Assembly (NCBI RefSeq): GCF_001187845.1
Contig: NZ_CP012160.1
Location: 1,116,001 to 1,180,000 of the forward strand
DNA length: 64,000 nt
Origin: Octadecabacter temperatus
GTDB taxonomy: Bacteria; Pseudomonadota; Alphaproteobacteria; Rhodobacterales; Rhodobacteraceae
Reading direction: 5' to 3'
Of this stretch, positions 58,494 to 64,000 are shown piece after piece. Position 1 is the stretch's first letter. Every line of letters starts with the position of its first letter. The notes beneath the pieces were generated by a model. It was not told where the DNA came from. It did no database searches and was given only the letters and a program-made list of their open reading frames with translations. The translations under genes were made by a program, and so were the position numbers.

Positions 58494-58569
58494 AATTGAC
58501 GGAATAGCGATATTGATAACCTATATAAAACTGGTGATACCTAACATAAGAATTTAGGGGGTTTTCCAG

Positions 58570-59037
58570 ATGTCGGACGTGCAAACCATTGAAATAATGC
58601 AAGGTATTCTTGCTCGTCATGCGAAGCAGGAAGGGCCGTTGCTGCCAATTTTACATTCGGTGCAGGCTGAATATGGATTCATCCCCGTAGATGTGGTGCA
58701 GATTATTGCCGACCATCTAAATATCACACGCGCCGAAGTGCATGGTGTGATCTCGTTCTACCATGATTTCCGCGACGCACCTGCGGGCAAGCACATCATC
58801 AAGATTTGTCGTGCTGAAGCGTGCCAATCGGTCGGTGCGAATGCGCTTTCCGACCGCGCACTAGAAAAGCTCGGGGTTGAGTGGGGCGGCACGACCGCAA
58901 ACAGTTCCGTTACGATTGAAGCGGTCTATTGCCTTGGTCTGTGTGCCTGTGGCCCTGCAGCGATGGTGGACGGCAAGGTTGTCGGGCGTGTCGACGGTGC
59001 CAAGCTGGATAAACTCTTGGCGGAAGCAGGCGCATGA
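58570..59037 (+). CDS. fdsG: NAD-dependent formate dehydrogenase gamma subunit
   Basis: NuoE-like subunit of 155 residues with a thioredoxin-like [2Fe-2S] site: Cys80, Cys85, Cys121 and Cys125 (ICRAEAC and YCLGLCAC). It passes electrons within the FdsABG diaphorase unit towards NAD+. It is the first gene of the operon, overlapping fdsB by 4 bp. The ATG is preceded by AGGGGG, a good ribosome site. Confidence 0.93.
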   Translation: MSDVQTIEIMQGILARHAKQEGPLLPILHSVQAEYGFIPVDVVQIIADHLNITRAEVHGVISFYHDFRDAPAGKHIIKICRAEACQSVGANALSDRALEKLGVEWGGTTANSSVTIEAVYCLGLCACGPAAMVDGKVVGRVDGAKLDKLLAEAGA

Positions 59038-60551
59038 AGATTTACATTCCTTTAGACAGCGCTGCAAAGGCGGTTGGTGCTGACGATGTTGCAGATGCGA
59101 TCCTGCTAGAGGCAAATACGCGCGGGTTAGACATTGAAGTCATCCGCAATGGCACACGTGGCATGATCTGGCTTGAGCCACTGGTTGAGATCGAAACCGA
59201 AAGCGGTCGCGTTGGCTATGGCATAGTCGATGTCGCTGATGTTCCTGCCTTGCTCGACGGCAAGCTCGAAAGCCTTGGTGTGGTCGAAGACCTCGACTGG
59301 ATGAAGGGCCAAACCCGCCTGACGTTCCAGCGTTGCGGTATAACTGACCCGCTGTCGCTGACTGACTACGAGGCCCACGGTGGTCTTACAGGACTTCGCA
59401 ACGCAATCGCGATGACACCAGCGGGCATCGTCGAGGAAGTCACCAATTCCGGTCTGCGTGGTCGTGGTGGCGCGGGATTCCCGACGGGGATCAAGTGGAA
59501 CACGGTTCTGGGGGCGCAGGCCGATCAGAAATACATCGTTTGCAATGCGGACGAGGGCGACAGCGGCACCTTCGCGGATCGCATGATCATGGAGGGCGAC
59601 CCTTTCACCTTGATTGAGGGTATGATCATCGCAGGCCTCGCCGTTGAAGCGACCCAAGGCTACGTTTATCTGCGCTCAGAATACCCCGATGCCATTGATA
59701 TCATGGAGAAAGCGGTTGTTCTGGCGCGTGCTGCTGGCATTCTCGGGGCCGATGTCCTTGGCTCTGGTCGTGCGTTTGATATGGAAATCCGCGTTGGCGC
59801 GGGGGCCTATGTTTGCGGTGAAGAAACGTCGCTTCTGAACTCTCTCGAAGGCAAACGTGGCGTTGTGCGTGCCAAGCCGCCGCTGCCCGCGCTTGAAGGG
59901 TTCCTTGGCAAGCCCACAGTGGTCAACAACGTGATCTCACTGGCGACTGTGCCTGTGGTGATGGAAAAGGGTGCGGCGCATTATGCGGACTTCGGCCTTG
60001 GCCGTTCCAAAGGCACCATGCCGATCCAGATTGCAGGTAACGTCAAATTTGGCGGCTTGTATGAAACGGCCTTCGGTCTGCCGTTGGGTGATCTGATCGA
60101 CAAGATTGCAGGCGGCACGCTTTCAGGTCGTCCGGTAAAGGCCGTGCAGGTTGGTGGGCCACTTGGCGCGTATATGCCAAGGTCCAAATTCGACACGCCG
60201 TTTGCCTATGAGGAATTCGACGGGCAGGGCGGCTTGATCGGCCACGCTGGCGTCGTTGTGTTTGATGACAGTACCGACATGCTTGGTATGGCGCGTTTCG
60301 CGATGGAATTCTGCGCCGTTGAAAGCTGCGGTAAGTGTACTCCGTGCCGCATTGGTGCTGTGCGGGGCGTCGAAACGATTGACCGCATCGGCAAGGGCGA
60401 CACAGACGCGATTGAGCTGTTGGAAGACCTTTGTGAGACTATGAAAGACGGCTCGCTCTGTGCATTGGGCGGGTTCACCCCGTTCCCAGTCATGAGCGCG
60501 CTGCAGAACTTCCCAGACGACTTTGCCACCAAGAAGGAGGCCGCCGAATGA
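59034..60551 (+). CDS. fdsB: NAD-dependent formate dehydrogenase beta subunit
   Basis: NuoF-like subunit of 505 residues fused at its N-terminus to a thioredoxin-like NuoE-type region (1-110). FMN/NADH site: GLRGRGGAGFPTGIKW and CNADEGDSGTFADR; iron-sulfur site: CGKCTPCRIG beginning at Cys432, with a fourth Cys in SLCALGGF. It binds NAD+ and FMN. It overlaps fdsA by 4 bp. Confidence 0.95.
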   Translation: MKIYIPLDSAAKAVGADDVADAILLEANTRGLDIEVIRNGTRGMIWLEPLVEIETESGRVGYGIVDVADVPALLDGKLESLGVVEDLDWMKGQTRLTFQRCGITDPLSLTDYEAHGGLTGLRNAIAMTPAGIVEEVTNSGLRGRGGAGFPTGIKWNTVLGAQADQKYIVCNADEGDSGTFADRMIMEGDPFTLIEGMIIAGLAVEATQGYVYLRSEYPDAIDIMEKAVVLARAAGILGADVLGSGRAFDMEIRVGAGAYVCGEETSLLNSLEGKRGVVRAKPPLPALEGFLGKPTVVNNVISLATVPVVMEKGAAHYADFGLGRSKGTMPIQIAGNVKFGGLYETAFGLPLGDLIDKIAGGTLSGRPVKAVQVGGPLGAYMPRSKFDTPFAYEEFDGQGGLIGHAGVVVFDDSTDMLGMARFAMEFCAVESCGKCTPCRIGAVRGVETIDRIGKGDTDAIELLEDLCETMKDGSLCALGGFTPFPVMSALQNFPDDFATKKEAAE

Positions 60552-63436
60552 AAGATTTCATAATCCCGACCAGCAAAGACATGGACATGGGCACGCCTGC
60601 GTCCAAATCTACGGAAATGGTTACGCTGACGATTGACGGCTTTGACGTGACGGTTCCTGAGGGCACCTCCGTAATGCGCGCCTCGGCTGAGGCTGGCATT
60701 CAGGTTCCGAAATTGTGCGCCACTGATAGCGTTGAGGCCTTCGGGTCTTGCCGCCTATGTGTCGTCGAAATCGAAGGGCGCCGTGGTACGCCCGCGTCCT
60801 GCACCACACCGGTTACATCGGGCATGGTTGTGAAAACGCAATCTTCAAAGGTCAAAAAGATCCGCAAAGGCGTGATGGAATTGTACATTTCCGATCACCC
60901 CCTTGATTGCCTGACCTGTTCGGCAAACGGCGATTGTGAGCTGCAAGACATGGCCGGCATGGTCGGTCTGCGCGATGTCCGCTATGAGGCCGTCGCGAAC
61001 CACTTTGAAGCACGGGACACATCTGGTGAGACGAACGCTCAGTTCATCCCGAAGGACGACAGCAACCCGTATTTCACTTATGATCCTGCCAAATGCATCG
61101 TCTGTTCGCGCTGCGTGCGGGCCTGCGAAGAAGTGCAGGGGACGTTTGCCCTGACGATCGAAGGCATGGGTTTCAATTCTCGCGTGTCTGCGGGCGCTGG
61201 GGGGGACGATTTCCTCAGCTCTGACTGTGTGTCTTGTGGTGCCTGTGTGCAGGCCTGCCCAACGGCGACCTTGCAGGAAAAATCCGTGATCGAAATGGGC
61301 ACGCCTGAGCGGTCCGTTATCACCACCTGCGCCTATTGCGGTGTTGGCTGTTCGTTTAAGGCTGAACTGAACGGCGACGAGCTGGTGCGCATGGTTCCCT
61401 ACAAGCACGGCGAAGCCAACCGCGGCCATTCTTGTGTGAAGGGCCGTTTCGCTTGGGGCTACGCCAACCATTCTGACCGTATTCTGAACCCAATGATCCG
61501 CGATAAGATCACCGATCCGTGGAAAGAAGTAAGCTGGGACGAGGCGATTTCATACACCGCCAAACGCTTGCGCGATCTGCAAGCCAAGCACGGCGTGAAA
61601 TCCATTGGTGGCATCACGTCGTCGCGTTGCACGAACGAGGAAACTTACCTCGTGCAAAAGATGATCCGCTCAACCTTTGGCAACAACAACACCGACACCT
61701 GCGCGCGGGTGTGTCATTCGCCAACAGGCTACGGTTTGAAGACGACTTTCGGTACCTCAGCTGGTACGCAAAATTTTGATTCCGTTGAGGAAACAGATGT
61801 TGTTATCATAATTGGCGCCAACCCAACAGACGGCCACCCCGTGTTCGCCAGCCGCTTAAAAAAGCGTTTGCGGGCAGGAGCCAAGTTGATCGTAATCGAC
61901 CCACGCCGCACGGATATCGTGAAATCTGCACACATCGAAGCGCAGCACCACCTGCCGCTGCTTCCGGGTACGAACGTCGCGGTCATGTCATCAATCGCCC
62001 ATGTTATCGTGACTGAGGGATTGATGGACGAAGAGTTCATCCGCACGCGCTGTGATTGGGACGAGTTCGCGCATTACGCCGAATTCATCTCCGATCCGCG
62101 CCACGCACCTGAGGCGACTGCGATGCTAACGGGAGTTGACGCAAAAGAATTACGTGCCGCTGCCAAACTGTTTGCAACTGGCGGCAACGGGTCCATCTAT
62201 TACGGCCTCGGCGTGACGGAACACTCCCAAGGGTCGACCACGGTTATGGCCATCGCAAACCTTGCGATGATGACGGGCAACTTGGGCAAAAACGGTGTTG
62301 GTGTGAACCCGCTGCGCGGCCAGAACAACGTGCAAGGTGCATGTGATATGGGCTCGTTCCCGCATGAATTGCCCGGTTACCGCCACGTGTCTGACGACGC
62401 CACACGCGAAGTGTTCGAAGCAATCTGGGGCGGCAAGATCGACCCAGAACCGGGCCTGCGCATCCCCAACATGCTGGACGCCGCCGTCGATGGCACGTTC
62501 AAGGGGCTTTACTGCCAAGGTGAAGACATCCTTCAGTCCGACCCAGATACAAAGCACGTGCAGGCGGGTCTTGCGTCGATGGAATGCGTCATCGTGCATG
62601 ACCTGTTCCTGAACGAGACCGCGAATTACGCCCACGTCTTCCTACCTGGTTCCACGTTCCTTGAAAAAGACGGCACATTCACCAACGCCGAACGCCGCAT
62701 CAACCGCGTGCGCAAGGTTATGGCCCCGAAAAACGGCTATGCGGATTGGGAAATCACCATGATGTTGGCCAACGCGATGGACGCAGGTTGGACCTACACC
62801 CACCCAAGCCAGATTATGGACGAAATCGCGGCCACCACACCCGGCTTTGCCAATGTGAACTACGAAATGCTGGAAACACGCGGCTCGGTTCAATGGCCGT
62901 GCAATGACGATAAGCCTGACGGTTCCCCGATCATGCACGTCGACGGATTTGCGCGCGGCAAAGGGCAGTTCATCATTACCGAATACGTGGCGACGGATGA
63001 AAAAACCGGCCCACGCTTCCCGCTACTCCTCACAACTGGGCGGACCTTGTCCCAATACAACGTTGGCGCACAGACGCGGCGCACCGAGAACGTCGTCTGG
63101 CACGAGGAAGACGTACTCGAAATCCACCCCCATGACGCAGAAGTTCGCGGCGTGCGCGATGGCCAGTACGTTCGGCTTGCTTCGCGTGCAGGTGAAACGC
63201 AATTGCGCGCCAAGATCACCGATCGCGTGTCGACGGGTGTGGTTTACACGACCTTCCACCACCCCGACACACAGGCCAACGTTATCACCACGGACTATTC
63301 CGATTGGGCCACGAACTGCCCTGAATACAAGGTGACAGCGGTGCAAGTGGCTCTGTCCAACGGCCCGTCTGACTGGCAGGAAGACTATAACGCACAGGCA
63401 GCGCAATCGCGCCGCATCCTACCGGCTGCCGAATGA
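60548..63436 (+). CDS. fdsA: Molybdenum-dependent formate dehydrogenase alpha subunit
   Basis: Catalytic subunit of 962 residues that oxidises formate to CO2 at a bis-MGD molybdenum centre. The N-terminal part carries a [2Fe-2S] site (CRLCVVEIEGRRGTPASC), a His/Cys cluster and two ferredoxin-like [4Fe-4S] sites (CIVCSRCVRAC; CVSCGACVQAC); then a proximal cluster (CAYCGVGC). The molybdenum ligand and its neighbour are Cys389-His390 in CARVCHSPT, as in Rhodobacter capsulatus FdsA. The C-terminal MGD domain (TTGRTLSQYNVGAQTRR) is complete. It overlaps fdhD by 4 bp. Confidence 0.96.
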   Translation: MKDFIIPTSKDMDMGTPASKSTEMVTLTIDGFDVTVPEGTSVMRASAEAGIQVPKLCATDSVEAFGSCRLCVVEIEGRRGTPASCTTPVTSGMVVKTQSSKVKKIRKGVMELYISDHPLDCLTCSANGDCELQDMAGMVGLRDVRYEAVANHFEARDTSGETNAQFIPKDDSNPYFTYDPAKCIVCSRCVRACEEVQGTFALTIEGMGFNSRVSAGAGGDDFLSSDCVSCGACVQACPTATLQEKSVIEMGTPERSVITTCAYCGVGCSFKAELNGDELVRMVPYKHGEANRGHSCVKGRFAWGYANHSDRILNPMIRDKITDPWKEVSWDEAISYTAKRLRDLQAKHGVKSIGGITSSRCTNEETYLVQKMIRSTFGNNNTDTCARVCHSPTGYGLKTTFGTSAGTQNFDSVEETDVVIIIGANPTDGHPVFASRLKKRLRAGAKLIVIDPRRTDIVKSAHIEAQHHLPLLPGTNVAVMSSIAHVIVTEGLMDEEFIRTRCDWDEFAHYAEFISDPRHAPEATAMLTGVDAKELRAAAKLFATGGNGSIYYGLGVTEHSQGSTTVMAIANLAMMTGNLGKNGVGVNPLRGQNNVQGACDMGSFPHELPGYRHVSDDATREVFEAIWGGKIDPEPGLRIPNMLDAAVDGTFKGLYCQGEDILQSDPDTKHVQAGLASMECVIVHDLFLNETANYAHVFLPGSTFLEKDGTFTNAERRINRVRKVMAPKNGYADWEITMMLANAMDAGWTYTHPSQIMDEIAATTPGFANVNYEMLETRGSVQWPCNDDKPDGSPIMHVDGFARGKGQFIITEYVATDEKTGPRFPLLLTTGRTLSQYNVGAQTRRTENVVWHEEDVLEIHPHDAEVRGVRDGQYVRLASRAGETQLRAKITDRVSTGVVYTTFHHPDTQANVITTDYSDWATNCPEYKVTAVQVALSNGPSDWQEDYNAQAAQSRRILPAAE

Positions 63437-64000
63437 GCCCGAGCCGGGCAGGCAACGGCGCACGCGCGACCAATGCTCACGTTGTGAGCAACGGCCGCTC
63501 AGTTGCGGCCACGCGAAGCCTGCCCGAAGAGGTGCCGGTGGCACTGGTCTACAACGGCACGACCCAAGCCGTGATGATGGCAACGCCCTGTGATCTAAAA
63601 GACTTCGGTCGTGGTTTCACCCGCACGGAAGGCTGGGGCGAGGTTGAGAGCATCGAAGTCGTGCCCCACGAAAACGGTATCGAAGTGCAAATGTGGTTGC
63701 CCGAAGAAATGGCAGATACATTGCAAACCCGCCGCCGTGCGATGGCGGGGCCCGTTGGATGTGGCTTGTGCGGCATCGACAGCCTTGATCAAGCCATACG
63801 CGACGTGCCGGCGGTTGACGGTGATATTACGCTAACCGCGAAAGATATCGCCACCGCGATGCGCAGTTTACGGGCGGGGCAAACCCTGCACGACCAAACG
63901 CGCGCCGTTCATGGGGCAGGTTTTTACGATCCCGATCAGGGTCTTACAGAAATTCGTGAAGATGTTGGCCGCCACAACGCCCTCGACAAACTCATTGGTG
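63433..64000 (+). CDS. fdhD: Formate dehydrogenase accessory sulfurtransferase FdhD, 5' part (partial)
   Basis: The first 189 codons are present; the gene runs off the right edge. FdhD (FdsC) moves sulfur from IscS to the Mo-bis-MGD cofactor and is needed for active FdsA. The sequence shows ATPCDLKDFGRGFTRTEGW, the CGLCG motif with Cys110 and Cys113, and the EIREDVGRHNALDKLIG region. The ATG overlaps the fdsA stop (ATGA), so it belongs to the operon. Confidence 0.93.
   Translation, partial: MSPSRAGNGARATNAHVVSNGRSVAATRSLPEEVPVALVYNGTTQAVMMATPCDLKDFGRGFTRTEGWGEVESIEVVPHENGIEVQMWLPEEMADTLQTRRRAMAGPVGCGLCGIDSLDQAIRDVPAVDGDITLTAKDIATAMRSLRAGQTLHDQTRAVHGAGFYDPDQGLTEIREDVGRHNALDKLIG

Overview
The window looks like a chromosomal segment of an alphaproteobacterium of the Rhodobacteraceae (marine Roseobacter group). 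The basis is gene content and protein style: an aat/accBC block beside NDUFA12, mlaD and DUF2155 genes, a DUF2083-type short-chain acyl-CoA regulator, a smo/mtlK polyol operon, an fdsGBA formate dehydrogenase operon and a GapR-type DUF2312 protein. No rRNA is present; the only RNA gene seen is a tRNA-Thr(UGU). The genus cannot be fixed from the sequence alone.

Layout. 1-1284: end of a type I secretion ATPase and its HlyD adaptor. 1452-5117 (+): clpP, clpX, a RidA-family gene, NDUFA12, mlaD, DUF2155. 5081-8840: aat, a methyltransferase on the opposite strand, accC, accB and a small Pro/Ala/Gln-rich protein. 8996-16378 (-): acs and a five-gene branched-chain-amino-acid-type ABC transporter. 16604-22384 (+): DUF2083 regulator, single-domain response regulator, small membrane protein, symporter-histidine kinase, and an orphan SpoA (FliM/FliN-like) protein. 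22391-26664: mixed small genes, including an enoyl-CoA hydratase fused to remnants of a hydroxyacyl-CoA dehydrogenase whose Rossmann domain is gone. 26807-26882: tRNA-Thr.

27187-42999 is the standout region. A small secreted protein overlaps a 3,946-codon gene for a giant surface or periplasmic protein, built from about 25 related Ig-like (DUF7507/DUF11-type) repeats plus an SdrD-B-like and an OmpA-like C-terminal domain. Directly after it comes an outer-membrane beta-barrel protein of about 1,170 residues. A type I secretion ATPase/HlyD pair follows (43444-46475) but is set apart by about 440 bp. I read the first three genes as one candidate envelope system of unknown function; the giant protein has a Sec signal and many paired cysteines, which argues against type I export.

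46667-49633 (+): an overlapping trio of PLP-dependent lyase, M24 peptidase and Asp/Glu-racemase/maleate-isomerase-like enzyme, resembling part of ectoine utilisation loci but incomplete. 49774-57526 (+): LacI regulator, smoEFGK-type polyol ABC transporter, smoS and mtlK, with a 12-bp LacI-type palindrome before smoE. 57588-64000 (+): LysR regulator, fdsG, fdsB, fdsA and the start of fdhD; matching 17-bp inverted repeats lie before the LysR gene and before fdsG.

Most genes form tight operons with 1-8 bp overlaps. The acs/transporter/DUF2083/two-component cluster may form one sensing-and-use module for acetate or another short-chain acid; this is inferred from gene neighbourhood only.
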